64,000 bases of DNA from DVED01 sp963838375 (lineage in GTDB: Bacteria > Cyanobacteriota > Cyanobacteriia > Cyanobacteriales > Geitlerinemataceae): NCBI GenBank assembly GCA_963838375.1, contig CAWIQY010000016.1, forward strand, positions 62,001 through 126,000, read 5' to 3'. The notes below the pieces were generated by a model. It did no database searches, had not been told where the DNA came from, and saw only the letters and a list, made by a program, of their open reading frames with translations. Positions 17,577-27,464 of the stretch are shown in pieces. A program made the position numbers and the translations under genes. Every line of letters starts with the position of its first letter. The stretch's first letter is position 1.

Positions 17577-18128
17577 TTAATTTGCATCTTCTTTAATTCC
17601 CGTGACGCGGATAGACAATTGTTTTTCTAGATCGGAAGAGTCTCGATTTTCCCTTTCATCAATAATTTGTTCGATCGTATCCGTCATTTCATCAATAATT
17701 TCTTTTTTAAGCTTTGCTAGCTTTCGATTCAAAAGCTTGGACATTAACGGTAAAAAAATCTCGGCAAACTCTTTAGCACTATCCGAATGTTCAATTCGAC
17801 CGTACTGTTCTTCAAGTTGACCAATTCGTTCTCTAAATTCTGTAATTTCGGGTCGAACTAAGATCTCTTGCAATAATTCAAATTCATTGGCATTGCTCCC
17901 GCTTTCTCCCGCATTCCCCAACAACATTTCCCCCAAACCTCCTAATCCCGTCACATCCTGACTTTCAGGAAATTCAGATGGCAGGTTTTCCATCGAACCT
18001 GGAGAAGTTTCTTCACTTTCTTCACTCTTATCCTCGCCGATATCTGATAAATAATTCAGCCAGTAATTCACTCTGCTTTCATCAGAATTATCGGTATTGG
18101 CATTAGTAGAGGAATTGTTGGAGATCAT
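17577..18128 (-). CDS. Hypothetical acidic coiled-coil protein
   Basis: 183 residues. The first ~85 residues are acidic and Ser/Asn-rich, probably disordered; residues ~88-115 (FELLQEILVRPEITEFRERIGQLEEQ) and ~120-160 (LMSKLLNRKLAKLKKEIIDEM) form coiled coils. It resembles in style the coiled-coil proteins at 20.5 and 22.6 kb and may belong to the same functional group around the MscS channel. No known domain recognised. Confidence 0.65.
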   Translation of the reverse strand: MISNNSSTNANTDNSDESRVNYWLNYLSDIGEDKSEESEETSPGSMENLPSEFPESQDVTGLGGLGEMLLGNAGESGSNANEFELLQEILVRPEITEFRERIGQLEEQYGRIEHSDSAKEFAEIFLPLMSKLLNRKLAKLKKEIIDEMTDTIEQIIDERENRDSSDLEKQLSIRVTGIKEDAN

Positions 18129-18661
18129 AGATTAGTTTGAATAAACGTATAGTGGATAGAACTTGACTCTCGATTTTCGATCGCAAAAAGCTAAAAAATC
18201 GGTACATTGGGTCTTTCTGTATTGACTTTAAACAGACTTTCCACAGCCATCGGCTTGACAAACTCTTCAAGTTTGACCAATCACATCAAAAAATCTGTCG
18301 GCTTCGGCGCAATCACCATCAGATATCAAAAACATGGGCTCGAGAACATGGGAACTCAAATCCCTCGTGTCGCTTCTCTCCTCTCCCATCAGCCGAGTTT
18401 CCCACATCCCGAACTATTTTTATGATAACCTGAGTGAATTCGGGGTCAATCCCCATTTGTTCAATGGGTGTTCAAGCTGATTCCTGACCGAATACTCCCC
18501 AGTTTAGACGAAATTGCATCTTCTAGCACCGCGTCAAGATCCCTCATTCTCCTCTAAACTCGATGAAACTCGATCGATCGAGGATAAAAGTTACCACTCC
18601 CCCGACACAGGATGTCTGCCGATACTTTGGGAACTTCTGCTCCCTCCCTGCAACCGCAACC
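18129..18661. other. Intergenic between divergent genes, no gene seen
   Basis: 533 bases upstream of both the coiled-coil gene and the MscS gene. Short frames occur but none has a ribosome site or recognisable product. It should hold the promoters of both units. Confidence 0.5.
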
Positions 18662-20431
18662 ATGAAAAAATCTTGGCGAGCCTTCCTAGCTTTAGCTCTA
18701 GTCGCCTTTTTAACAATTATCGCCGTTGAGAAGGCGTATTCTCAAGATCGACCAGAACAGTCCATCCCGGAGCAAGCTGAGACAACCGAAAACGCGCCCG
18801 TGACAGCAGATATAGTCATCGATGGGGAAACCTTGTTGACCATTCGAGAACCCCTAGGATTGCCCTCACTACAAGATCGGGCAAAAGCCATTACAAATAG
18901 TATAAAAAAAGTTGCTCGCGATCGATCTATTTCTCCAGAAAAACTTGAAGTTGTCGAAAAAAACGGACTCACCGTCGTTTCCGTGGGAGAAACAATCCTT
19001 ATCAGTATCGGCGATGCCGATGCCAAAATAACAAACCGTCCGCGACAAGAAATCGCCCAAGAATATCGAGAAAAACTGGCAGCGACGATCGAGCGATATC
19101 GAGAAGAACGAACATCTGAATATCTCTTGAGAGCTGCTTTTTATGCAGTAATGATATCCGTCGCATTTTTGATAGTTGGAATTGTTATAAACTTTATATT
19201 TCCCAAGGTTTTCGATCGAATTAATTCTCTGCGATATACACGCTTACCATCCATCGGTATTCAAAATTTTGAATTACTTTCTTCCGACCGAATCGCCGAT
19301 CTATCGATTAGCTTCCTCAAAACGATTCGCTCTCTACTAAATCTCAGTATTGGGGTTCTCTACCTTCCCATTGTCTGCCAGTTATTTCCCTGGACAAGAC
19401 CCTTTTCAAAACTGTTTTGGCGCTACTTACGATCGGCAGCAAATTTAGCTTGGGACGAGTTCGTTAAATATTTTCCAAATCTCTTTAGCATTGCTCTAGT
19501 TATTATCCTTACAGCCTATATTCTCCGCTTCATCAAGCCAATTTTCGATGGAATCAGTCAAGGTACAATTTCCTTGCCGGGATTCTATGCCGACTGGGCA
19601 GATCCCACTTACAGACTCTTAGAAATCGGAATTCTATCTCTAGCTGCCGTCATCATATTTCCCTATTTACCGGGATTTGGTTCTCCGGCATTTCAAGGCG
19701 TTTCTGTTTTTATCGGAATTCTGTTTTCTCTAGGTTCGACAACTGCGATCGCCAATGTTGTTGCCGGAATTATCCTAATTTATACTCGAGCATTTCAAGT
19801 TGGCGATCGAGTCAAAGTTGCCGATATTCTCGGTGATGTGGAAGAAAAACTTCTATTAGTCACTCGCATTCGCACTTCTTATAATGTTATTGTCACCATT
19901 CCCAATGCTAGCCTACTTTCTAGTAACATCATTAACTATAGTGCAAGCATTCGAGATACCAAAATTCCGCTCATTTTATCAGTCTCCATCACCCTCAACT
20001 ATCACATTCCGTGGCGGCAAGCTCACCAACTTCTGATAGAGGCGGCGATCGTTACACCCAATGTGTTAGAAGACCCAGCCCCTTTCGTCCATCAAAGCAA
20101 CTTAGGAAATTCCTTTGCAACTTACGAGATCAAAGTGTATACCAAAAATCCATACGGGATGGCAGGATTATATTCTTCACTTTACCAAAACATTCAAGAC
20201 AAGTTTTACGAAGCCGGAATTGAAATAGTTTCCCCCCAGTATTCCGCCGTCCGAGATGGCAATGCCAGCACACTACCAGAAAACTACTTATCCCCAGACT
20301 ACAAACCTCCCGGATTTCAACTGCATTCCCTTGGCAACCTATTCCAGATCGACCTAAAATTAGGGGCAGCTCAAAAGACAACTCGAAAAACCCCCACGTC
20401 GAACTCATCAGATCCAATGCCAAACGGATAA
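18662..20431 (+). CDS. MscS-type mechanosensitive channel
   Basis: 589 residues from the preferred ATG at 18662, because MKKSWRAFLALALVAFL... is a clean signal peptide ending near AYS; an upstream in-frame ATG at 18563 would bury it. A periplasmic N-terminal region (~25-150) precedes about five transmembrane helices. The last two lead to the pore region GSTTAIANVVAGIILIYTRAF and the beta domain start QVGDRVKVADILGDV, both characteristic of MscS. A cytoplasmic C-terminal domain follows. It would open on membrane tension to release ions. Followed 61 bases later by the coiled-coil/OmpA genes on the same strand. Confidence 0.9.
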   Translation: MKKSWRAFLALALVAFLTIIAVEKAYSQDRPEQSIPEQAETTENAPVTADIVIDGETLLTIREPLGLPSLQDRAKAITNSIKKVARDRSISPEKLEVVEKNGLTVVSVGETILISIGDADAKITNRPRQEIAQEYREKLAATIERYREERTSEYLLRAAFYAVMISVAFLIVGIVINFIFPKVFDRINSLRYTRLPSIGIQNFELLSSDRIADLSISFLKTIRSLLNLSIGVLYLPIVCQLFPWTRPFSKLFWRYLRSAANLAWDEFVKYFPNLFSIALVIILTAYILRFIKPIFDGISQGTISLPGFYADWADPTYRLLEIGILSLAAVIIFPYLPGFGSPAFQGVSVFIGILFSLGSTTAIANVVAGIILIYTRAFQVGDRVKVADILGDVEEKLLLVTRIRTSYNVIVTIPNASLLSSNIINYSASIRDTKIPLILSVSITLNYHIPWRQAHQLLIEAAIVTPNVLEDPAPFVHQSNLGNSFATYEIKVYTKNPYGMAGLYSSLYQNIQDKFYEAGIEIVSPQYSAVRDGNASTLPENYLSPDYKPPGFQLHSLGNLFQIDLKLGAAQKTTRKTPTSNSSDPMPNG

Positions 20432-20492
20432 TCTACCCATTAATGGGAAAATATCAAAGTAGTCCATTCAACAAAGAGCTAGAGGTACACTC

Positions 20493-21093
20493 ATGAACGA
20501 TGACAGTAAAGCTGCATTGCGGGAAAGATTGGGGAATATCGACCAGATCCGGGATATCCTGTTTGGATCTCAGTTAAGAGACTACGATACTCGTTTGGAG
20601 CAAGTCGAAAGCACGGTATCGGTTCTCCAACAAGAGATTCGCGATCGTACAGACGACTTGAAACAGTCGTTGTTCAAAGAAATTCAAGCGGTTGTCGAGG
20701 CGCTGGAGAAAAAAATCAAGTCGATGACCCTCAAAGATAATGAAGAAAAAGTGGATATCCGTCAACAACTCGATCGGCTCAGCAAGCGCCTATCTGCCAA
20801 CGTGACCACCTTAGACGAAACCATCGACAAGCAAACCAGCGCACTACGCGACGATATGACCGCTAGCCGCGAAAAACTCCAAGGCGATGTGCTCGATTTG
20901 CGAAACCAAATTTTTGACGAGTTAGACAAGCGCATTGCCAACCTCTCCAAATCTAAGAGTGGCTCGAGACGACATGGCGGAGATCCTGTTTGAGGTCGGT
21001 TTGCGCCTCAAAGGCAGCGAATTCGTCCCCGAGTTGAAAGAAGCCGCAGACACGGATTCTGGCTATCTCTTACCCGAACAATCGGGAAATTGA
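20493..21093 (+). pseudogene. Coiled-coil protein, frame-broken near its end
   Basis: The open frame (166 residues) starts MNDDSKAALRERLGNIDQIRDILFGSQ and is almost wholly coiled coil (LEQVESTVSVLQQEIRDRTDD, IRQQLDRLSKRLSANVTTLDE). It stops at 20993, but the next frame continues VARDDMAEILFEVGLRLKG...LLPEQSGN to a TGA at 21091-21093, a plausible natural C-terminus. One extra base near 20958 explains the shift. Joined length is about 200 residues. Similar proteins with an early FGxQ...YDxRLEQ segment occur in other cyanobacteria near OmpA-type genes; function unknown. Confidence 0.7.
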
Positions 21094-21178
21094 GTCGATC
21101 TCGAGGTGGGGTGAAACGACGGGTTGAGAGCTGACCAACTCAGGAGGTGAAGGGAGTCGAACCCAAGGAGAACTGTAA

Positions 21179-22435
21179 ATGGTTGCCGCATCGAACCGTT
21201 CAATGGAAAAATCTGACGATTATCGTCCGGAATCCGCCGAAGTCCCGTCCCATGCAACACAGGAACTCGATCTCTTTTTCGATTGCCTGGTGCAAGTCAT
21301 CGGTGACGCCGGCGATGAGTCTGTTGAGGTTTCTGCCTCGTGGATTGCCAACAACAGCCTCGGGGAACAGACAGGCGAAGAGGGGGGCACATCTGAGATT
21401 GCACAAAAGGAAACTGTCTCATCTTTGTCCGTTGTGCAAACAGAACTGCTAGAGTTGCTCGAACCCGATCGAACTGATGTAGAAACCACTCAGGCGATGG
21501 AAGGGTTGCTCGAAGTTTTGGCAATTGAAAGTCGATCCCGCAGCTCGGCATCTTCTGCAAACAAAGCAGAACTGGCGCATTTGCGGCAACTGAATATCCA
21601 AATGAGCGATCGACTTCTCCGATTAGAAGAACAATTGGACGCCTCCCATTTTCGTCAGCTTAACGCCCAACTCAGTGATAAAGTGAATCACTTAGAGGAA
21701 CAATTACGGGCTTCCCACCAACAACTCGATCGACTGCTGCCACAAGTCTCCGAACTGCTCGCCCTCCAAACCACCGAAACCCGAGCGAAAGAACAGTACA
21801 AAAAACGATTCTTCACACTGGGATTGGTGGTTTGTACCATGTTGGGTGGTTTGGGGATTTGGGCAATCAGTCGAGAGCCTAGTCCTAGCAATCGCCAGGT
21901 TGTCTCGGAGGTAGAACGATCGATCGTTGCACTCAATCAAATTGATGGCATGATGCTCTCGGCAAAATTCGATCGGGGCAATGTCACTTTAGCAGGGACA
22001 GCACATCAATCGGCAGATCTCGAAAAGATCGCTCAAACCGTCGGTCAAATTCCCGGAGTCAAAACCGTCACCAATACTGTCAAAATCGAACCGATCTCGA
22101 TCGCCACTCGCCTTTATTTTCAGACCAACTCGGCAACCGTTGTTTCTTTGGATCTCGAAGGCAAGCTGCGCCAAATTAAACAAGTGATGCAGCAATATCC
22201 GCAACTTCAGCTCAAAATTATCGGTCACGCTCATCCGGGAGAACCATCCAATGGCACAAGGAATCTGGCTTTGGAGCGATCGCAAGCCGTACAAACCATC
22301 TTAGAAGACATCGGGATCGACAGGCGGCGCACGATCGCCCTCTCTCGCCCCGGTTCGCCCCCAGATATTGCCCCCAACCAACCCTCCTGGTTAAGTCAAT
22401 GCGTGTTATTTGAAACAACCATGGGCGAAAAGTAA
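21179..22435 (+). CDS. OmpA/BON-domain inner-membrane-anchored protein
   Basis: 418 residues. Residues 1-110 acidic and low complexity; ~118-200 coiled coil with two similar units (LRQLNIQMSDRLLRLEEQLDASH and a near repeat); a transmembrane helix at ~212-230 (FTLGLVVCTMLGGLGIWAIS); a BON-like domain (VTLAGTAHQSADLEKIAQTV...VKTVTNTVKI); then an OmpA C-terminal domain with YFQTNSATV and IIGHAHPGEPSNGTRNLALERSQAV. The OmpA part would bind peptidoglycan on the periplasmic side, with the coiled coil in the cytoplasm. Directly downstream of the coiled-coil gene, likely in one operon. ATG 21179 has a GGAGG about 35 bases upstream, so the start is not certain. Confidence 0.82.
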   Translation: MVAASNRSMEKSDDYRPESAEVPSHATQELDLFFDCLVQVIGDAGDESVEVSASWIANNSLGEQTGEEGGTSEIAQKETVSSLSVVQTELLELLEPDRTDVETTQAMEGLLEVLAIESRSRSSASSANKAELAHLRQLNIQMSDRLLRLEEQLDASHFRQLNAQLSDKVNHLEEQLRASHQQLDRLLPQVSELLALQTTETRAKEQYKKRFFTLGLVVCTMLGGLGIWAISREPSPSNRQVVSEVERSIVALNQIDGMMLSAKFDRGNVTLAGTAHQSADLEKIAQTVGQIPGVKTVTNTVKIEPISIATRLYFQTNSATVVSLDLEGKLRQIKQVMQQYPQLQLKIIGHAHPGEPSNGTRNLALERSQAVQTILEDIGIDRRRTIALSRPGSPPDIAPNQPSWLSQCVLFETTMGEK

Positions 22436-22569
22436 AAGGTCAGAATAGTTGATAGTTGATAGTTGATAACTCTAGGACTTACGCAAAGCCTCCATAGGTA
22501 GGGTGTGAAGCGCGAGCGCGTAACCCACCTTCACCACCATGAGTAGCGTGGCGGCGATTGTCCTGAACT

Positions 22570-22630
22570 CGTTACCGACTAACAACTAACAGCTAACAAC
22601 TAACAACTAATAACTAATAACTAACAAACA
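22570..22630. repeat. Short tandem repeats of ACTAACA type
   Basis: Runs of CTAACAA/CTAATAA units immediately before the next start codon, a cyanobacterial STRR-like tract. Similar tracts are AAGTAAT units at 23279-23322, GTAATCG units at about 25884-25912, and mixed tracts at 63350-63375 and 63445-63478. Not CRISPR: no spacers. Confidence 0.7.
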
Positions 22631-23281
22631 ATGTCAGATCTTCCAAGATCCAGACAACCGGGCGATTCGGTGTTCGCCACATTTAAGATTCCCTACGACA
22701 AATGGCAGCACTTTCAACAAGCTGCTCAATTACAAGGAAAAACGGCTTCAGCAACGTTAGTCGAATTTATAGAAGGCTACCTGTCCAAAGAGGAAGCCTC
22801 AAACACCTCGTCCGAGACATCTCCGTCGGCACTCCCCGATCCATACCAACTCGAAACGGTGATTCGAGAGATGCTAGACGATCGCCTCAGAGAAACATCC
22901 ATTCCCAAAATTGCTAACTTAGAGGAGAAACTCGATCGGCTCGAAATCGTCCTACGGAAATTTGACGAACGTCTGGGCAAAGTCGAAACGATAGTCAGTC
23001 AATGGAAAGCCAAGCAATACGAAGCACCAGAACTCGTCGATGTGGAAGCATTCGCCGTCGAGAGCGATCGTTCCACCCATTCCCCTCCCCCCGAAAAGAC
23101 TGCGCCCAAGGATGGCATTGGAGTTGCAGAACAAGCCTTGTGCGAGCAATTCGGTCTCAATCCCGATAACTTGCTCAGACACGCCCAGATGCGGGGTTTG
23201 TCGGCATCCGAGTACCTGCACCAAGTGACGGGTTGGGTCTACCGCGACGGGAAATACTATCCAGGGGATACGCCCAGATAA
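22631..23281 (+). CDS. Hypothetical protein, RHH-like N-terminus plus coiled coil
   Basis: 216 residues. Residues ~15-55 (VFATFKIPYDKWQHFQQAAQL...TLVEFIEGYL) resemble a ribbon-helix-helix style segment with a strand then two helices; ~85-125 is a coiled coil (IANLEEKLDRLEIVLRKFDERL); the C-terminal ~50 residues form a separate helical domain ending GWVYRDGKYYPGD. I do not know the family. It follows the OmpA gene and could complete a four-gene set with the MscS channel, though the 195-base spacer argues for its own promoter. Confidence 0.6.
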   Translation: MSDLPRSRQPGDSVFATFKIPYDKWQHFQQAAQLQGKTASATLVEFIEGYLSKEEASNTSSETSPSALPDPYQLETVIREMLDDRLRETSIPKIANLEEKLDRLEIVLRKFDERLGKVETIVSQWKAKQYEAPELVDVEAFAVESDRSTHSPPPEKTAPKDGIGVAEQALCEQFGLNPDNLLRHAQMRGLSASEYLHQVTGWVYRDGKYYPGDTPR

Positions 23282-23366
23282 GTAATAAGTAATAAGTAAT
23301 AAGTAACAAGTAATAAGTAATACAGCGGGAACCGCCGTTATGAGGTACACCGATTGTAGGGGAGCC

Positions 23367-23401
23367 TTTGCTCCACTTGGGGAAACCCCAAGTGGAGCAA
23401 A
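23367..23401. repeat. Perfect 16-bp hairpin
   Basis: TTTGCTCCACTTGGGG (23367-23382), AAA loop, CCCCAAGTGGAGCAAA (23386-23401). No T-run follows on either strand except the A/T at the arms, so it is not a classic terminator. The rest of the 23282-23641 spacer holds AAGTAAT tandem repeats and no gene. Confidence 0.75.
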
Positions 23402-23641
23402 TGGCGTGCGGGTTTAGCCAAATATCTTGCATTGTCTGAGATCTACAGCTCGAAACCCGCCCCCAAATGTACCGCATCTCAACGAAAAACGCTGTAAGTA
23501 AAGATTTACAGTCTCGAATGGGATCCCTAAGCTTTCTTCTTCTCCTGAACTCCTGAACTCCTGTAACTCCTTTAGAAATTAAACCTTTCCCAACAACCTA
23601 TCAATCTCGACCGTCTTGTGCTATAATACTAAGCTGGTAAT

Positions 23642-23714
23642 GCCGATGTAGCTCAGTGGTAGAGGCACTCGATTCGTAATCGAGCGGTCGTGAGTTCAAA
23701 TCTCATCATCGGCT
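23642..23714 (+). tRNA. tRNA-Thr (CGU)
   Basis: Acceptor stem GCCGATG pairs with CATCGGC (23707-23713), discriminator T. Anticodon arm CTCGA-TTCGTAA-TCGAG gives anticodon CGU, decoding ACG threonine. T arm has GTTCAAAT. The D-arm 3' strand reads GAGGC where GAGC is expected, one G more than needed to pair with GCTC; this may be a bulge or an indel error. CCA is not encoded. Confidence 0.9.
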
Positions 23715-23893
23715 TTGGGATTTCTCTTGTAGCCGATCGGACGATCGACAAATCCGTTCCTCTCAACCACTCTCAACTCAATCGACCAAACAACAATTGC
23801 TACAAGTCCCCGGCTTTATCCGTGGCAGAACTCGGAAAATCTTCTGAACTCCTGCAACTTTGGCAACTCGTTCTTCAAGCATCTCAGAAGCAC

Positions 23894-24536
23894 ATGAAAC
23901 TCTCTCTTTTATTCTCCTCTCTAGCGGCAGTTTTTCTGTGGGATGTGACTTCTGGGGATGGGGCGATCGCTATTCCGGTTATCCATCCGGTGGGGATGAA
24001 CCAGCCGATAAGCACCGATGGTTCCCAATCGACCCTCAATGCCCCATCCAGACTCGAAGTTGCCCAAGAAACGTGGCAATCCTTTTCCCGCCCGGAGGGT
24101 GGATTCGCCGTCCAAATGCCACCGGGTACAGTACGAGAAGGCGTGCGAGCCTACGGAAACCGAGCTAGGCACGATCGACATTCACCTATTGGGAATCGAT
24201 CTGCCCACTCGTCTCTACGCCGTTATCTATCAAGATTTTCCCGATGTTTTGGAGGGAACGACACCTGAATCCTTACTGGATTCGACTCTACAAGGGGTGA
24301 TGGGGAATGTCAGTCAGCGGCTACAAGACGATCGATCGATCTCGTTAGGCAGCTATCCCGGCGTCGATCTTTACTACCAAGGGTTTGACGGACTAAGCTA
24401 CAAACAGCGCCTTTACATCGTCAATCGGCGGATGTATATGCTCGTCGCCGCCACATCGGAAGTAGTCAGTTCCAATTTTGTCGAGGATGCCGATCGATTT
24501 TTAAACTCGTTTGAGTTGAGTCTAGAAACTCCGTAA
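23894..24536 (+). pseudogene. Secreted hypothetical protein, frame-broken
   Basis: Start ATG at 23894: MKLSLLFSSLAAVFLWDVTS is a signal peptide-like N-terminus. The first frame runs through WQSFSRPEGGFAVQMPPGTV; near 24150 the reading shifts one frame to PTETELGTIDIHLLGIDL and continues to SFELSLETP (stop 24534-24536). Joined, about 213 residues. The middle and C-terminal parts (FAVQMPG..., VDLYYQGFDG, RMYMLVAATS, ADRFLNSFEL) match the general pattern of cyanobacterial exported proteins of unknown function. Followed by the hydrolase gene 40 bases later. Confidence 0.7.
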
Positions 24537-24576
24537 GCGTCTGGGATTGTTTCTTGAATATTCAAACAGAATAGTG

Positions 24577-25396
24577 ATGAATCACGTGAAATGGAAGCAT
24601 CTTCTCATTGGCGATTTCTCCTGGCAAAGAATGGTGAGATCCATTTTGTTCGTTTATATTTGTGTGGGAATTTATGTATTTTTCGGTTCGGATCGCCTGA
24701 TTTTCCTGCCGCCATCTGCCAGTTATCAAGATACCCCCGAAATTCTCAAGTTAACAACCTCTGACGGCGATCGAATTTCGGCAATTTACCTTCCCAATCC
24801 CACTGCCACTTATACCCTATTATACGCCCATGGAAATGCTGAAGATTTGGGGCAAATTTTCCCGGTTTTACAAAATTTGCGGGAGATGGGATTTTCTGTT
24901 TTTTCCTACGATTATCGAGGATATGGAACCAGCGAAGGTCAGCCTTCCGAAGGCAATGCCTATGAAGATATTGATGCTGCCTACGACTATCTCACGGCAA
25001 CATTTAGGCATTGCGCCGACTCAAATTATTGCCTACGGTCGATCGGTTGGAGGCGGTTCGGCGATCGATCTGGCATCTCGTCAAGCCCTCGGCGGTTTGG
25101 TCATCGAAAGTTCCTTCGTCACTGCCTTTCGGGTACTCACTCGCATTCCCATTTTCCCCTTCGATAAATTTGACAACATTGCCAAACTCGATCGGGTCAA
25201 CTGTCCCGTTTTAGTCATGCACGGCACTGCCGATGAAGTCATTCCCTTCTGGCACGGACAGCAGCTATTTGAAGCCGTACAGACTCCCAAACAAGCCTTA
25301 TGGGTTGAAGGTGCCGGACATAACGATCTATCAGAAGTTGCGGGCGATCGGTATGTGAAAGCCCTCAAAGAGTTTAGCGAAACCCTAACCCCGTGA
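24577..25396 (+). pseudogene. Alpha/beta hydrolase, frame-broken
   Basis: Start ATG at 24577 (MNHVKWKHLL). A membrane anchor (SILFVYICVGIYVFFG) precedes the hydrolase core: LLYAHGNAEDLGQ (oxyanion region), FSYDYRGYGTSEGQP, then after a frame change near 25005 the nucleophile elbow YGRSVGGGSA, HGTADEVIP with the catalytic Asp, and GAGHNDL with the catalytic His. All triad residues exist across the two frames. Joined length about 273 residues, as in the FAM108/ABHD17-like bacterial hydrolases. One extra base in the ACGGCAACATTTAGG stretch explains the break; it may be a sequencing indel. Confidence 0.82.
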
Positions 25397-25419
25397 ATCG
25401 ATATTTTCTTCTCCTAACC

Positions 25420-25453
25420 AAAAACCCGGCTTTTATCCAAAACCGGGGTTTAA
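25420..25453. terminator. Bidirectional terminator between hydrolase and atpC
   Basis: AACCCGG ... CCGGGGTT stem between convergent genes; on the minus strand, in the direction of atpC, the stem is followed by a TTTTT-type run. It would end atp operon transcription. Confidence 0.65.
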
Positions 25454-25475
25454 AACTTGTTGAAATCTATCCAAC

Positions 25476-25883
25476 TTAAGCCGTGCCACCCGTAGCTTGC
25501 ACGCGAGCGCGAGCGCGTTTAAATGCCTTTTGCGCTTGCATTTTCTCTTGTCTTGTACCCGTTTCCGATTTCGCCAAACTAGCTTGTGCTTGGGAATATT
25601 CGGCTTCTGCTTCTTTGCGATCGATGTCTTTACCCGGTTCTGCGCCGTTAACCAAGATCGTCACCCGATCTTCTTCCACTTCTGCAAAACCGCCCATCAG
25701 TACGATCGGTATCCATTGATTATCTGCACGTACCCGCATCACGCCAATCTCTAAGGCGCTCAACAAAGGAGCGTGACCGCTAAGGATACCCAATTGTCCG
25801 GTGGTACTGGGGATAATGATTTCTTGTGCTGTATCGTCCCAAACCGTTCGGTCTGGAGCAATTACGCGAACGTTTAATGTCAT
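25476..25883 (-). CDS. atpC: ATP synthase epsilon subunit
   Basis: 135 residues. Part of the central stalk of the F1 sector on thylakoid membranes; it couples rotation and restrains ATP hydrolysis. MTLNVRVIAPDRTVWDDTAQE opens the beta sandwich, TTGQLGILSGHAPLLSALEIG is the family signature, and the C-terminal helical pair is rich in Arg/Ala (FKRARARVQATGG). It lies 132 bases downstream of atpD on the same strand, the usual cyanobacterial atpBE arrangement. Confidence 0.96.
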   Translation of the reverse strand: MTLNVRVIAPDRTVWDDTAQEIIIPSTTGQLGILSGHAPLLSALEIGVMRVRADNQWIPIVLMGGFAEVEEDRVTILVNGAEPGKDIDRKEAEAEYSQAQASLAKSETGTRQEKMQAQKAFKRARARVQATGGTA

Positions 25884-26015
25884 AGGTAATCGGTAATCGG
25901 TAATCGGTAATGGGGAGTTTCAAAACTCTTTTTTTTCAAAATCGATCGTTGACTAATTGCCAACTGAGAACTGTTTGAGCAATTGACAATCAGCAATTAG
26001 TCCTACGCCCACATC

Positions 26016-27464
26016 TTATGACTTCATTTTCTCAGCTTTGGCGATCGCTTCGTCGATATCACCCACCAAGTAGAAGGCTTGCTCTGGCAGATCGTCCAGT
26101 TCACCGGAGAGAATCATGTTGAATCCCTTGATGGTGTCTTCTAGTTTCACGTATTTGCCAGGAGAACCAGTAAATACTTCGGCCACGAAGAAAGGCTGAG
26201 ACAGGAAACGCTCGATCTTCCGAGCCCGTGCCACCGTCTTACGGTCATCTTCGGAGAGTTCATCCAAACCGAGAATGGCAATAATATCTTGCAATTCTTT
26301 GTACCGTTGCAGCGTCGATTGAACGGCACGAGCGGTATTGTAATGTTCCTCGCCCACAATATCCGGCTGTAGCATCGTCGAGGCGGAATCGAGAGGATCG
26401 ACCGCCGGATAAATCCCCTTAGAAGCCAATGCCCGAGACAGCACGGTGGTAGCGTCTAAGTGAGCAAATGTCGTTGCCGGAGCGGGATCGGTAAAGTCAT
26501 CCGCCGGAACGTAGACCGCTTGCACTGACGTAATCGAACCTTCTGTCGTCGAGGTGATCCGTTCTTGCAGAGCGCCCATGTCCGTCCCCAGAGTGGGCTG
26601 GTATCCTACCGCAGAAGGCATCCGACCGAGAAGCGCTGACACTTCCGAACCCGCTTGTACGAACCGGAAAATGTTATCGACAAACAGCAGCACGTCTTGT
26701 TTGCTGACATCGCGGAAGTATTCCGCCATTGCCAGTGCCGACAGACCCACACGCATGCGCGCACCGGGGGGCTCGTTCATCTGACCGTAAACTAGAGCAA
26801 TTTTCGACTTGCTGCGATCTTCTTCATCGATGACCCCAGACTCGATCATTTCATTGTAGAGGTCATTCCCTTCGCGAGTGCGTTCGCCCACACCGCCGAA
26901 AACGGATACACCACCGTGAGCTTTGGCGATGTTGTTGACCAGTTCCATCATAATGACGGTTTTGCCAACACCCGCACCGCCAAACAAGCCGATTTTACCA
27001 CCGCGACGATAGGGCGCGAGCAGATCTACCACCTTAATGCCCGTTTCAAACACGGCGGGTTTGGTTTCTAAGTCCGTAAATGCCGGAGCAGAACGGTGGA
27101 TGGGGAGGCTTTCGTTGGTTTCGACCGGACCTAAATTATCGACAGGTTCGCCAATGACGTTAAAAATCCGACCCAGGGTGGGGATACCGACGGGAACTTG
27201 AATCGGAGCGCCCGAATCGGCAACTTCCATCCCTCGCACCACGCCATCGGTCGAACTCATGGCAACGGCACGCACTTGGTTGTCGCCCAAGAGCTGTTGG
27301 ACTTCGCAGGTAACGGAAACATCTTGTCCCGCTTGGTTTTTCCCTTCAATCTTGAGGGAGTTGTAGATCTGGGGCATCTTCCCCGAGGGAAACTTCACGT
27401 CTACAACCGGGCCGATAATCTGGGTAACGTAGCCAGTGCTTGTCTTTTCTGCGGTGGTGACCAT
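26016..27464 (-). CDS. atpD: ATP synthase beta subunit
   Basis: 482 residues, standard length. Catalytic subunit of the F1 sector. P-loop GGAGVGKTV near residue 160, GERTREGNDLY with the catalytic Glu, the Walker B segment DVLLFVDNIFRF, and the ALLGRMPSAVGYQPTL signature are all present. The N-terminus GYVTQIIGPVVDVKF is typical of cyanobacteria. First gene of the atpD-atpC pair; the 700 bases upstream hold its promoter. Intact. Confidence 0.98.
   Translation of the reverse strand: MVTTAEKTSTGYVTQIIGPVVDVKFPSGKMPQIYNSLKIEGKNQAGQDVSVTCEVQQLLGDNQVRAVAMSSTDGVVRGMEVADSGAPIQVPVGIPTLGRIFNVIGEPVDNLGPVETNESLPIHRSAPAFTDLETKPAVFETGIKVVDLLAPYRRGGKIGLFGGAGVGKTVIMMELVNNIAKAHGGVSVFGGVGERTREGNDLYNEMIESGVIDEEDRSKSKIALVYGQMNEPPGARMRVGLSALAMAEYFRDVSKQDVLLFVDNIFRFVQAGSEVSALLGRMPSAVGYQPTLGTDMGALQERITSTTEGSITSVQAVYVPADDFTDPAPATTFAHLDATTVLSRALASKGIYPAVDPLDSASTMLQPDIVGEEHYNTARAVQSTLQRYKELQDIIAILGLDELSEDDRKTVARARKIERFLSQPFFVAEVFTGSPGKYVKLEDTIKGFNMILSGELDDLPEQAFYLVGDIDEAIAKAEKMKS

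Noticed and set aside
22570..23330. Tandem short repeats looking like a CRISPR array
   Set aside because: Units are 7 bases with no unique spacers and no cas genes nearby; these are STRR tracts.
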